A DNA stretch of 64,000 nt, from assembly GCF_900100265.1 (NCBI RefSeq), contig NZ_LT629696.1, forward strand, positions 744,001 through 808,000, given 5' to 3'. This document shows positions 37,923 through 46,308 of the stretch, piece by piece. Source of the DNA: Leifsonia sp. 466MF (lineage in GTDB: Bacteria > Actinomycetota > Actinomycetes > Actinomycetales > Microbacteriaceae). The position numbers and the translations under genes are program-made. The notes under the pieces were generated by a model. It was given only the letters and a program-made list of their open reading frames with translations, was not told where the DNA came from and did no database searches. Numbering within the stretch: position 1 is the first letter of the stretch; each line of letters opens with the position of its first letter.

Positions 37923-39733
37923 GCACCACGACCGTCCTGGGCGTCGAAGGCGAAGAGCGCAACGACCTCAGCAAGGAGGAGAGCCGGCAGGTGCGGCGCC
38001 GTTCGCTGCACCTGCTGGGTTCGCTGCTGCACCCGCTGCGGATGCGGCTGGCGCTGACGGCCGTTGTGGTCGTCGTGAGCACGGCCGCCCAGGTGGCGGG
38101 CCCCGCGATCATCGCGTTCGGCATCGATAACGGCCTGCCGGCCCTGCTGAAGCAGGACTGGTTCCCGCTGGCGGCCGCCGGTCTCGCCTACCTGATCACC
38201 GGTGTGATCGGCGCGGTGCTCATCGCCTGGTACACGGTGCTGAGCGCGCGGATCAGCCAGGCCATCCTGCTCGACCTGCGCAAGCGGGTGTTCCTGCACA
38301 CGCAGAAGCTGTCGCTCGAGTTCCACGAGTCGTACACGTCCGGCCGGATCATCTCGCGCCAGACGAGCGACCTGGACTCCATCCGGGAGCTGCTCGACTC
38401 GGGCATCAACCAGTTGGTCCAGGGCTTCCTGTACATGCTGTTCATCGCGATCGCGCTGTTCTCGATCGACTGGATCAGCGGTGTCGTGCTGCTGGTGTCG
38501 CTCGTGCCGCTGTACCTGCTGACGCGGTGGTTCCAGAAGCGCTCGCAGGTGCTGTTCCGCATCTCGCGGGTCGCGTCGGCGAAGCTGATCGTGCACTTCG
38601 TGGAGACCATGACCGGCATCCGCGCGGTCAAGGCGTTCCGCAAGGAGAAGCGCAACGAGAAGGACTTCGGCGGCCTGGTCGAGGAGTACCGGGATGTGAA
38701 CGCCCGCGTCATCCAGCTGTTCGGGATCTTCGACCCGGGCCTCGTGATGATCGGCAACGTGACGGTCGGTGTCGTGCTGCTGGTCGGCGGCTTCCGGGTC
38801 GCCGACGGGCAGCTGGCGATCGGCGTGCTGCTCGCGGTGCTGCTGTACACGCGTCGCTTCTTCGACCCGATGGAGGAGATGGCGATGTTCTACAACTCCT
38901 ACCAGTCGGCCGCCGCGGCGCTGGAGAAGATCTCCGGCGTCCTGGAGGAGGAGCCCAGCGTTCCGGATCCGGTGCAGCCTGTCGACCTGTGGTCGGCGCA
39001 GGGGCATGTGAGCTTCGACGAGGTCTCGTTCGCCTACAAGAAGGACCGCGTCATCCTGCCGGAGTTCACGCTCGACATCCCGGCCGGGCAGACGGTCGCG
39101 CTGGTCGGTTCGACCGGTGCGGGCAAGTCGACGCTGGCGAAGCTGATCTCGCGCTTCTACGACCCCACCGCGGGTTCGGTGAAGCTGGACGGCGTCGACC
39201 TGCGGGATCTGCACCCGAAGGATCTGCGCCGGGCGATCGTGATGGTCACCCAGGAGGCCTACCTGTTCAGCGGCTCGGTCGCCGACAACATCGCCCTGGG
39301 CAAGCCGGATGCGACGCGCGACGAGATCGTGCGGGCGGCGGAGGCCGTCGGCGCGCACGAGTTCATCGAGGGTCTGCCGAACGGCTACGACACCGACGTG
39401 AACAAGCGCGGCGGCCGCGTCTCCGCGGGACAGCGGCAGCTGATCTCGTTCGCGCGGGCGTTCCTCGCGGACCCGGCCGTGCTCATCCTGGACGAGGCGA
39501 CGAGCTCGCTCGACATCCCGAGCGAGCGCCTGGTGCAGGAGGCGCTGCAGACGCTGCTCGCCGATCGCACGGCCGTGATCATCGCGCACCGCCTGTCCAC
39601 GGTCGCGATCGCCGACCGGGTGCTCGTCATGGAGCACGGCCGCGTGGTCGAGGACGGCACGCCCGACGACCTCATCGCGGGCACCGGCCGGTTCGCCCAG
39701 CTGCACGCGGCCTGGCGCGACTCGCTGGTGTAG
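37919..39733 (+). CDS. Heterodimeric ABC exporter subunit with catalytic Walker B Glu
   Basis: 604-aa half-transporter with a six-helix exporter domain and NBD. Walker A is GSTGAGKST. Walker B has the catalytic Glu526 in [11 protein letters not shown], and the H-loop His is in IAHRLSTV. The signature is degenerate (VSAGQ at 501-505 instead of LSGGQ). Together with the preceding subunit this yields one consensus ATP site (this Walker B plus the partner's LSGGQ) and one degenerate site, the hallmark of asymmetric exporters. The start is GTG 37919, overlapping the previous stop. A terminator hairpin lies 34 nt after the stop. Confidence 0.93.
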   Translation: MSTTTVLGVEGEERNDLSKEESRQVRRRSLHLLGSLLHPLRMRLALTAVVVVVSTAAQVAGPAIIAFGIDNGLPALLKQDWFPLAAAGLAYLITGVIGAVLIAWYTVLSARISQAILLDLRKRVFLHTQKLSLEFHESYTSGRIISRQTSDLDSIRELLDSGINQLVQGFLYMLFIAIALFSIDWISGVVLLVSLVPLYLLTRWFQKRSQVLFRISRVASAKLIVHFVETMTGIRAVKAFRKEKRNEKDFGGLVEEYRDVNARVIQLFGIFDPGLVMIGNVTVGVVLLVGGFRVADGQLAIGVLLAVLLYTRRFFDPMEEMAMFYNSYQSAAAALEKISGVLEEEPSVPDPVQPVDLWSAQGHVSFDEVSFAYKKDRVILPEFTLDIPAGQTVALVGSTGAGKSTLAKLISRFYDPTAGSVKLDGVDLRDLHPKDLRRAIVMVTQEAYLFSGSVADNIALGKPDATRDEIVRAAEAVGAHEFIEGLPNGYDTDVNKRGGRVSAGQRQLISFARAFLADPAVLILDEATSSLDIPSERLVQEALQTLLADRTAVIIAHRLSTVAIADRVLVMEHGRVVEDGTPDDLIAGTGRFAQLHAAWRDSLV

Positions 39734-39767
39734 CGGTCGCGGTCGCGCGTGCGGCCGCTCGTCCGCC

Positions 39768-39797
39768 GGGGACCACGGGGAGACCTCCGTGGTCCCC
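39768..39797 (+). terminator. Terminator hairpin after the ABC exporter (copy A of a duplicated hairpin)
   Basis: Perfect 11-bp stem GGGGACCACGG with its complement, 8-nt loop, embedded in CCGCC...GCCG. A near-copy with the same flanks occurs at 41878-41910 on the other side of the WXG islet. Confidence 0.85.
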
Positions 39798-39927
39798 GCC
39801 GCTGTCTCGGTGCCCCGTGGGATACGGCGATTGACCGCTATCAGCGGGCCATGGCGCGGTGGCCGCTAAGGTCCGTCATGTCGCGGGGACCGCTCTGGTC
39901 CTGCACTGCGACGGGATGGAGTGCTCT

Positions 39928-40230
39928 ATGGAAGTCAGTCTGGATCTGGATGCGGTGCTGCATGGGGCGTCGCCGCTCCCCGGTGTGCGCGGTTCGCTGC
40001 CGAGCGGGTTGTTGCCGGCGGTGCTCGGGGTGGGCGACCCCACAGTGGATACCGCGCGGGTTGCCCTGAGCGACTGGTGGACGACGATGAGCGCGGGGAT
40101 GGCAGACGACGTCGACGCACTGCATCAGCTCGTGACGGCGGCGGCGAACGCACAAGCTGCCCTGGATCGCCGGGCGGCGGCGGATATGAACAATGCCGGG
40201 GATCCAATGGCTCCCTTCCGGGTGAGGTAA
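39928..40230 (+). CDS. Small helical WXG100-like protein (ESX-type islet, gene 1)
   Basis: Predicted 100-aa protein, MEVSLDLDAVLHGAS..., with no signal peptide. The C-terminal half is helical (DWWTTMSAGMADDVDALHQLVTAAANAQAALDRRAAADM), resembling ESAT-6-like or chaperone-type helical hairpins, although the WxG turn is not exact. Start ATG 39928 is chosen because GGATGGAG lies 6-7 nt upstream; ATG 39916 has no ribosome site. It is followed 6 bp later by a large WXG-domain protein, so the two probably pair or are co-secreted. Family assignment is tentative. Confidence 0.55.
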   Translation: MEVSLDLDAVLHGASPLPGVRGSLPSGLLPAVLGVGDPTVDTARVALSDWWTTMSAGMADDVDALHQLVTAAANAQAALDRRAAADMNNAGDPMAPFRVR

Positions 40231-40236
40231 GCGATC

Positions 40237-41394
40237 ATGGCGGAATTCACAAAAGAGGACCCGGGCTGCGGCAACCCGGAGGGCATCGACGAACTGATGG
40301 AGCAACTGCTGCGGGATCAGGTACAGCTGGAGAACGCCCACACCGTCATCAACGATTCGGCGTGGGCGGTGAAGCAGCATTGGAAGGGAAAGGCCGGGGA
40401 GGCGGCGGCTGCAACGCACGAGGCGTTGAAGAGCAACATCGCTGCCAAGCATTCCCTGATCGGGGGCGCATTCACCGCCTGCCGGGACTATCGTGACGCG
40501 CACGAGACGGTGAAGGATCAGGCACGCGTCTGGGTGAACCAACTCGAAGCGGCACGGCAGACCATCAATGCAGCGTCAGAGATGATCAAAGGCCCGAAAA
40601 ATGCTCCGGGCATGGCGGAGCTGATCGAAATCGCGGCCCGGAGCAAAGCGGCAGCCGTCGTCGAGGAAGCCGAGGCGCTCGAACGTCTCACGGCGCTCTA
40701 CGAGGACCGCGTCGAGGCGCGAGACGCCTTTCGGAGTGCGATCGCGTACCTCACTGAGGAAGACGGCGGCATCAACGTCAAAGTGCGTGCGATCGACAAT
40801 CCGAGTCCGAGCGGGCCGCCACGTCGAACGCAGGGGCCGAATGAGGCGGACCTCGGATCCATCCGCAACCTGATCGACCAGGCGAACGAATCGGTGTGGA
40901 GGATGGTCGCGGCGTGGGTGAGCGGGAAGGGGCCGCGCACCTTCGCCTGGGATGAGAGTGATCCGTTCACGCAGCTCTTCGTGCGGAGCGACAGCGTGGC
41001 CAAGGTCAAGGCGAGCATTCAAGAACAGATCCTTAACGGAAACTATCGCGACACGGGGCGTTATGACGCGCAAGGCGAAGATCTCCCGCGCGACCTGGAG
41101 ACGATCACAAGTCTCGGGGGCAAAGGCAACCTGCCGGAGGCTTTCATGGGGTCATTCGCATACGACTACGACGTGACAACGGTGAATGGTGACGGCACTG
41201 CAACCGTCACCATTCACGCCTGGAACTACACCGACGTCGAATCAGCGACCCGTATCCCCGGAACCAGCAAAGCGCCCGGTGGCCCCTACTACCTTGGGCC
41301 GTACGCATCCATGAAATTCGTCCAGGACGTCCTCGGTGGCTATCAGACGATCCGGCAGGACATTACGTGGACCGAAACGGTGAGACTGCCATGA
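40237..41394 (+). CDS. WXG100-domain protein with unassigned C-terminal domain (putative ESX/type VII substrate)
   Basis: 385-aa protein with no signal peptide. The N-terminal ~110 residues form a WXG100-type helical hairpin with the turn HWKGKAGEAAAATHEAL near residue 50. A helical linker runs to about residue 185 (ALERLTALYEDRVEARDAFRSAI). A Pro-rich hinge (NPSPSGPPRRTQGPNEAD) leads to a ~180-residue C-terminal domain with beta-rich end (YDYDVTTVNGDGTATVTIHAWNYTD, then WTETV). That layout fits an ESX-exported effector or toxin, but I cannot identify the activity. Codon use is noticeably richer in A/T than in neighbours. The stop overlaps the next ATG. Confidence 0.6.
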   Translation: MAEFTKEDPGCGNPEGIDELMEQLLRDQVQLENAHTVINDSAWAVKQHWKGKAGEAAAATHEALKSNIAAKHSLIGGAFTACRDYRDAHETVKDQARVWVNQLEAARQTINAASEMIKGPKNAPGMAELIEIAARSKAAAVVEEAEALERLTALYEDRVEARDAFRSAIAYLTEEDGGINVKVRAIDNPSPSGPPRRTQGPNEADLGSIRNLIDQANESVWRMVAAWVSGKGPRTFAWDESDPFTQLFVRSDSVAKVKASIQEQILNGNYRDTGRYDAQGEDLPRDLETITSLGGKGNLPEAFMGSFAYDYDVTTVNGDGTATVTIHAWNYTDVESATRIPGTSKAPGGPYYLGPYASMKFVQDVLGGYQTIRQDITWTETVRLP

Positions 41395-41837
41395 TGTCGA
41401 CATTGAGGGGGTCGAGCCGGGGAAATCCCGTCTGGTTGCTGTGGTTGATTCTGGGTCTCACGTTTCTGTTCATCGCGTGGGAGGTCGGTTCCTGGTTCTG
41501 GTTGCAGCGTCCGGTCGAGTTCACGGAGCGAGATCTGTACGGGACCTGGGTGAGCGATGGTCCGCATCCGACGACCCTGGATTTCACGAAGGATGGTGTC
41601 GTGACGATTTCCGGTGCGCCCCTCCCTCAGGCGCCTGAATACGAGCATCCTTCGGTGAGCGGTGTGACCCAGTGGAAGTTCTTCCCGGATACGCGCGATC
41701 CCCACGTGTCGGTCGGCGGAACCTCCACCCAGTCCATTTACGCGGAGAACTCGATGTTCTCGACCGTTCTGGCCTTGTACACCGGCGACCCGGACTCGGC
41801 CGGCACGAGAGTGGTCTTCAGGCACATGGGCGGCTAG
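41391..41837 (+). CDS. Single-pass membrane protein with extracytoplasmic lipocalin-like domain (islet gene 3)
   Basis: 148-aa protein. A short basic N-terminus (MMSTLRGSSRGN) precedes one long hydrophobic helix (PVWLLWLILGLTFLFIAWEVGSWFW), so the ~105-residue C-terminal part is outside. It contains LYGTWVSDGPHPTTLDFTKDGVVTISG, the GTW...L.F..DG pattern of lipocalin-like beta barrels. ATGA overlap with the WXG-effector gene indicates translational coupling. By position it is a candidate immunity or surface partner of the putative effector; this is inference. Start ATG 41391, with 41394 as an alternative. Confidence 0.6.
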   Translation: MMSTLRGSSRGNPVWLLWLILGLTFLFIAWEVGSWFWLQRPVEFTERDLYGTWVSDGPHPTTLDFTKDGVVTISGAPLPQAPEYEHPSVSGVTQWKFFPDTRDPHVSVGGTSTQSIYAENSMFSTVLALYTGDPDSAGTRVVFRHMGG

Positions 41838-41877
41838 CCCTGGTCGGGGCAAGCCTCGACCTCGCGGGCGATTCCGG

Positions 41878-41910
41878 CGGGGACCACAGGAAACCTCCCG
41901 TGATCCCCGC
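41878..41910. terminator. Second copy of the terminator hairpin, closing the WXG islet (copy B)
   Basis: GCGGGGACCAC / GTGATCCCCGC stem with one C:A mismatch and a CAGGAAACCTCC-type centre. It is clearly related to the hairpin at 39768-39797, including the flanking CCG and GCCGC bases. It lies between the islet's last gene and the convergent decarboxylase-like gene, so it can serve both. Confidence 0.7.
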
Positions 41911-41939
41911 CGCCGGTCGCCGGGCGGTCAGGGGTTGAG

Positions 41940-42995
41940 TCAGCCGGCCGGGGACCAGGTCGAGCGCGCCCGCGACGGGCGCAGCGTGCGGTGTCCGCCC
42001 GCGCGAGCGTGCGGGGTGCGGCGCACGGAGGGTGCCTCGCGCGCCAGCGCCGTGCGGAAAAGGGGCAGGCGGGACAGCAGGCTGTCGCGCATCCCGTCGC
42101 GGAGCACGACCACCTCGCAGCCCGCGTCGATGTAGGCGCTCGCCGTCGGGCCGTCGGCAAACCGTGCCGCCGCGCCGGCGGAGACGGTGATGCAGTCGGC
42201 GACGAGCGCGCGGCCGGCCGTCGCCAGCACAGTGGTGCGGGAGGTCGCCGGGGCGACGAGCGAGCGGATTGTGCGGGCGAGCGCCGGCCACTCCGCCGGA
42301 CGGATGGCCGTGCCGTCGGAGAACGTGTCGCCGAGGTCGAGCAGCTCGAGACGGTGGCCGGTCGCTACAGACACCTCCGCGCTCGCGTGCACGGCGCGCT
42401 GCAGCAACGTGACCAGGTCGGAGGCGGATGCCTCAGGAGCGACGGGGAGGGAGAGGCCGGCGACACGGACGCCGAGAGCCGCTGCGTACCGCGCGACCGC
42501 AACGGCGATCGCTGGGTCGATCCGGAGCAGCACGGTCGTACCGGCGGGTGCGGAGACGAAGGTGTCGAGATCGTCCGGGTCGTCGACGACGAACCGGCGC
42601 ACCCCCGCCTCCCAGGCGGAACGCCGCTGCAGCCAGCGCGCACCGGGCGCGGCGTGCAGCACCCGGCCGAGGTCTGCTTCCACGCGGCGCAGCGCAGGGA
42701 GGGCGGCGTCGTGGGTCACGGTGAAGCCGGCGCCCTCGGCGGAGATGGTGGCGAGCAGAGCCGGATGTGCGAGAGCGCTCACGTCGAAGTGCACGTCCAC
42801 CCAGGGAAAGGCGGCACGCAGGTCGCGGAAGCGGTGAGCGGCGCGGGAAAGGTCCATCACGACGACGGGCAGCTCGTCTTCACCACGTCGGCCTCGCCCG
42901 GAGTGACGGCCGTCCACCGCGCCCGCCCCGGTCGCCGCGTCCGTTCGGACGGCTGCGGCGCCGGTCGGGTCGGCGGTTCGGGTCGCGGTGGACAT
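41940..42995 (-). CDS. PLP-decarboxylase-like (alanine racemase-fold) protein lacking the PLP lysine
   Basis: 351-aa protein. After a ~40-residue disordered Ala/Gly/Arg-rich N-terminus it follows the ornithine/diaminopimelate decarboxylase barrel pattern: LPVVVMDLSRAAHRFRDLRAAFPWVDVHF, then ALLATISAEGAGFTV, LELLDLGDTFSDG and GRALVADCITV. The YAVKxN lysine that binds PLP is replaced: the aligned residues read FDVSA, with Ser73 at the lysine position. It is therefore predicted catalytically dead or repurposed, possibly a binding protein. Start ATG 42995 is chosen because GAGGAG lies 6 nt upstream. It is divergent from the response-regulator genes. Confidence 0.7.
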   Translation of the reverse strand: MSTATRTADPTGAAAVRTDAATGAGAVDGRHSGRGRRGEDELPVVVMDLSRAAHRFRDLRAAFPWVDVHFDVSALAHPALLATISAEGAGFTVTHDAALPALRRVEADLGRVLHAAPGARWLQRRSAWEAGVRRFVVDDPDDLDTFVSAPAGTTVLLRIDPAIAVAVARYAAALGVRVAGLSLPVAPEASASDLVTLLQRAVHASAEVSVATGHRLELLDLGDTFSDGTAIRPAEWPALARTIRSLVAPATSRTTVLATAGRALVADCITVSAGAAARFADGPTASAYIDAGCEVVVLRDGMRDSLLSRLPLFRTALAREAPSVRRTPHARAGGHRTLRPSRARSTWSPAG

Positions 42996-43173
42996 CGCCA
43001 TCTCCTCGGGTGGACCTTCGTCCCGCCCAGCGGCGGGAACCTCGACGTTCGGGTCGTTGAGGTTGTCTCACATCCTGGCCCCGGCCCAGATGGCCCACAT
43101 CCGGGGGGTCACCTCATTCCGTTTGCGTGGAGGCACGGATGACCCTCGGGGTGCGTGCGGAGATGATGGTGCC

Positions 43174-43521
43174 ATGTACCTCCGCGTTGTGATCGTCGAC
43201 GACCACGAGCGGTTCCGCGAACAGGCGGCGGAGCTGCTCCGCCTGGAGAGCTTCATGGTGGTCGGCGACAGTGCGACCGCCGCCGGCGGCATCGAGCTGA
43301 GCCGTCGGCTGGCCCCGGACGTCGTGCTGCTCGACGTCGGTCTGCCCGACGCCAGCGGCTTCGACATCGTGCCCGCGATGCGGGCGACGGGCGCCGCCGT
43401 CGTGCTCACGTCGAGCCGGTCGGCGACCGACTACGGAAGACGCGTCGCCGACAGCGGCGCGGAGGGTTTCATCAACAAAGACGAGCTGACCGGTGAGGCG
43501 ATCCGCACCCTGCTAAGGTAA
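43174..43521 (+). CDS. Single-domain response regulator (receiver only)
   Basis: 115-aa CheY-like receiver with no output domain. The acidic pocket is in VVIVDDHERFRE, the phospho-acceptor Asp in DVVLLDVGLPDASGFD, the conserved Thr/Ser in VVLTSSRSA and the Lys in FINKDELTG. It probably takes phosphate from the nearby histidine kinase, acting as a phosphate sink or adaptor. Start ATG 43174; longer in-frame starts run into the promoter region shared with the divergent gene. Four bp separate it from the next regulator gene, so they form one operon. Confidence 0.88.
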   Translation: MYLRVVIVDDHERFREQAAELLRLESFMVVGDSATAAGGIELSRRLAPDVVLLDVGLPDASGFDIVPAMRATGAAVVLTSSRSATDYGRRVADSGAEGFINKDELTGEAIRTLLR

Positions 43522-43525
43522 GCGC

Positions 43526-44209
43526 GTGAGCGGGGGACAGACTGTAGAGTCTCGCGCGCTCAGAGTGGCCGTCGCCGACGATGCAGTGCTGCTGCGCGAG
43601 GGGATCGGACAGATCCTGCGCGCGGGCGGTATGGAGGTCGTCGCCTCGGTGGACACCGCCGAGGAACTTCTGCGCGCCGTCGCGGCCGACGGGGATGTGG
43701 ACGCGATCGTGCTCGACATCAAGATGCCGCCCACCCACACCGATGAGGGGCTGCGCGCTCTGGAGCGTCTGCGTGCGAGCGGTTCGCGCGCCGGCATCCT
43801 GCTTCTCTCCATGTACACCACCGCGTCGTACGCGATACGGGCGATGAGCGCCGGCAGCGGCACCGGCTACCTGCTCAAGGACCGCGTCGCCGACGCCGAC
43901 ACCCTGGTCACCGCCGTCCGCACCGTGGCACGCGGCGGCTCGGTGGTCGACCCCGAAGTCGTGCAGTTGCTCGTCACCGCACGGTCATCGGAGGCGACGG
44001 TCGAGTCGCTCTCCTCCCGGGAACGCGATGTTCTACGGCTGATGGCGGAGGGCAAGTCGAACGTGGGCATCGCCACCGAGCTGCACCTGAGCCTCCGCAC
44101 CGTCGAATCCCACATCGGGCACATCATGGCGAAGCTGGGCGTGGAGGATTCCGCCGAAGGCCACCGGCGGGTGCTCGCGGTGCTGCGCTTCCTCGGCCGG
44201 GACGCCTGA
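43526..44209 (+). CDS. NarL/FixJ-type response regulator with LuxR HTH
   Basis: 227-aa transcription factor. The receiver domain (about 12-130) has VAVADDAVLLREG, the phospho-acceptor in AIVLDIKMPPTHTDEG, and YLLKDRV. The C-terminal LuxR helix-turn-helix (about 160-220) reads LSSRERDVLRLMAEGKSNVGIATELHLSLRTVESHIGHIMAKLG. Start GTG 43526. The histidine kinase gene follows after 4 bp, which makes it the cognate kinase. Target genes are unknown. Confidence 0.92.
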   Translation: MSGGQTVESRALRVAVADDAVLLREGIGQILRAGGMEVVASVDTAEELLRAVAADGDVDAIVLDIKMPPTHTDEGLRALERLRASGSRAGILLLSMYTTASYAIRAMSAGSGTGYLLKDRVADADTLVTAVRTVARGGSVVDPEVVQLLVTARSSEATVESLSSRERDVLRLMAEGKSNVGIATELHLSLRTVESHIGHIMAKLGVEDSAEGHRRVLAVLRFLGRDA

Positions 44210-44213
44210 CCCC

Positions 44214-46052
44214 ATGGATGCCGCGCTCCCGGCGCATCCGGAGGTCGCGCGCACCGGCGACGTGGGCGTCGCCCCGGCACGACCGGGCGCGGGCCGGCTG
44301 ATCCTCCGCGCGCTCGCCGTGACCGTCACCATCGCGTCGAACGTCACGGCCCAGGTGCTCAGCGCGATCACCGGCGACTACGGGCCGCGTCCCTCCGGCG
44401 TCGGCTGGGCCATCGTCTTCATCTCCGTCGCGGTCGTCTACGTCGTCTGCGCGGTGATCGCCTGGCGGATCGTGCGGAGCCCCATCCCCGGCTGGCTCAT
44501 GGTCGGAGCCGCCTTCTTCTGGTCGGCGGGCGCCTGGTACCCGCTGGTCCGGCAGTGGGGCTGGGTGTGGCCATGGGTGCAGGGCGTGACGGACTTGTGG
44601 GCGGTGCTGGTCGGGCTGCTCGTGCTCTGCTACCCCACGGGGAGGCTGGTCGCGCGTTTCGACCGCGCCATCCTGCTGGCCATCTCGATCGCCTTCGCGG
44701 TGCGTCTCGGCGGCACCCTGCTGTTCTCGTCGCCGGAGCCGTCCGAGTGCGGCTGCGTGATGAACCCGTACGCCGTGCTCCCCAGCGACACGGCCGACTA
44801 CTGGCTGGGGCTTGCGTGGCGGTTCGTCGGCCTCGCCCTCATGCTGACCGTGGCGGCCCGCCTGATCGCCCGCTGGTTCACCAGCTCCCTCCCCGCCCGC
44901 CGGGTGGCCTTCGTGATGCCGCTCGCCATCCTGCTCTGGTGCTACGGCACGGTGCAGGACTCGCTGAGCTTCGCGTTCGGCTGGGACAGCGGCTGGTTGC
45001 AGTTCATCCCGCCGGTCGCGATCGCGCTCATCCCTCCGGCGTTCGTCGGCGGTGTGCTCTACGCGAGGGGACTGCGCTCGCGGATGGCGGACCTCGTCAT
45101 CGTCGCGCGCGACAAGGTCGACCGCGGTCTGTGGGAGTCGAGCCTCGCGCGGATGCTGCACGACGGATCCCTGCGCGTGTTCTGGTGGGATGAGCCGCTG
45201 CAGAGCTACCAGACCAGCGACGGCAAGCCGGTGCCGGACGCCGGCCTGACCGACCGGCCGGGACGCTCGGTGCTCGCGATCGACTCCGACCAGGGACCGA
45301 TCGCCCTGATCGAGCACGATGTAGCGCTCAGCCAGGATGACCGCCTGCTCGACGCCGTCTCCTCGGCCCTGCTGCTCTCGGTCGACAACGACCGGCTGCG
45401 CGGGAGGCTGGAGCGCACCATCCAGGAGCTGCGGGAGTCGCGCTTGCGCATCGTCGAGGAGGGCTACCTCGCCCGCCGGAAGCTGGAACGCGACCTGCAC
45501 GACGGCAGCCAGCAGCAACTCGTGTCGTTGGCCATCAGCCTCCGCATCGCGACGTCCAAGGCCGAGGCGCACGGTGACGAGGAGCTCGCGGGCGACCTGC
45601 AGCGCGCCTCCGAGCAGCTCGCGGACGCCCTCCGCGAGCTCCGGGAGCTCGCCCGCGGCATCCACCCCACCGTGCTGACGGACGGCGACCTCCGTTCGGC
45701 GATCGAGGAGCTGGGACTGCGGAGCCACGTGCCCGTCGAGGTCCGCGTCGACATCGCCGAGCGGCTTCCCGAGGTGGTCGAGGAGACCATCTACTACTGC
45801 GTCTCGGAAGCCCTCGCCAACGCCGCCAAGCACGCGCGGGCACGCACGTGCACCGTCATGGTCTCGCGAGCGGACGCGACGGTCACGGTCATCGTGAAGG
45901 ATGACGGCCAGGGCGGCGCGCGCATCGAGCCGGGCGGTGGCCTCGAGGGCCTCCGCGACCGGGTGGAGGCGGTGTCCGGCCGGGCGGAGGTGCGCTCGGT
46001 CGAGGGCCTCGGCACGATCATCGAGCTCACCATCCCGGTGCAGGGTTCCTGA
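44214..46052 (+). CDS. Sensor histidine kinase (HisKA_3 family) with multi-pass membrane sensor
   Basis: 612-aa kinase. About eight hydrophobic helices in residues 25-290 form the sensor. A GAF-like linker region follows, with VLAIDSDQGPIALIEHDVAL. The phospho-acceptor His lies in the dimerisation motif KLERDLHDGSQQQLVSLAISLR. The HATPase domain has YYCVSEALANAAKHARA (N box) and VKDDGQGGARIEPGGGLEGLRDRVEAVSGRAEV (G boxes), and the protein ends LTIPVQGS. It is the same operon as the two response regulators. The last 27 bp of the gene are part of a direct repeat that reappears at 47393-47422. Confidence 0.93.
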   Translation: MDAALPAHPEVARTGDVGVAPARPGAGRLILRALAVTVTIASNVTAQVLSAITGDYGPRPSGVGWAIVFISVAVVYVVCAVIAWRIVRSPIPGWLMVGAAFFWSAGAWYPLVRQWGWVWPWVQGVTDLWAVLVGLLVLCYPTGRLVARFDRAILLAISIAFAVRLGGTLLFSSPEPSECGCVMNPYAVLPSDTADYWLGLAWRFVGLALMLTVAARLIARWFTSSLPARRVAFVMPLAILLWCYGTVQDSLSFAFGWDSGWLQFIPPVAIALIPPAFVGGVLYARGLRSRMADLVIVARDKVDRGLWESSLARMLHDGSLRVFWWDEPLQSYQTSDGKPVPDAGLTDRPGRSVLAIDSDQGPIALIEHDVALSQDDRLLDAVSSALLLSVDNDRLRGRLERTIQELRESRLRIVEEGYLARRKLERDLHDGSQQQLVSLAISLRIATSKAEAHGDEELAGDLQRASEQLADALRELRELARGIHPTVLTDGDLRSAIEELGLRSHVPVEVRVDIAERLPEVVEETIYYCVSEALANAAKHARARTCTVMVSRADATVTVIVKDDGQGGARIEPGGGLEGLRDRVEAVSGRAEVRSVEGLGTIIELTIPVQGS

Positions 46053-46054
46053 CC
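46025..46054 (+). repeat. Left copy of the 30-bp direct repeat flanking the cutinase islet
   Basis: Covers the last nine codons of the histidine kinase plus two bases. It matches 47393-47422 at 28 of 30 positions: 21 identical bases, a TT/AA difference, then 7 identical. Confidence 0.9.
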
Positions 46055-46212
46055 CGGTTGCACCGTCTCATGCCCGCGACCCCGACCCGGTTGACGCTGG
46101 CCCTGCGGCAATAACAGCAATCTCAGCGTCATAGCGACCCTGGGATTCGCGTCTCAAGGGATAAGCAGGTGTTCCGATACGACGGACGCCTCGTATCCGG
46201 AAGCGAGACGCC

Positions 46213-46308
46213 ATGAGCGGAGCTGCTCAGATCACTCGAATTGTCATCGCCGCTATCGCCAGCCCTGGTCTCATGGCTAGCCTGTCCGCCACCTCCGCCT
46301 CGGCATGA
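46213..46308 (+). other. Detached signal-peptide ORF of the cutinase gene
   Basis: ATG 46213 opens 31 codons encoding a typical export signal: MSGAAQITR, a hydrophobic core IVIAAIASPGLMASL, and an Ala-x-Ala end (SATSASA), followed directly by TGA. The esterase ORF continues in the same frame after this stop. The local sequence is best explained by a lost base near 46306 and a gained base near 46341 that together break the start of the mature enzyme. Confidence 0.6.

Noticed and set aside
46306..46308. In-frame TGA in the cutinase gene as a selenocysteine or programmed read-through codon
   Set aside because: Nothing resembling a selenocysteine insertion element follows, the position is at the signal-peptide cleavage site rather than an active site, and a pair of single-base changes explains the local frame better.
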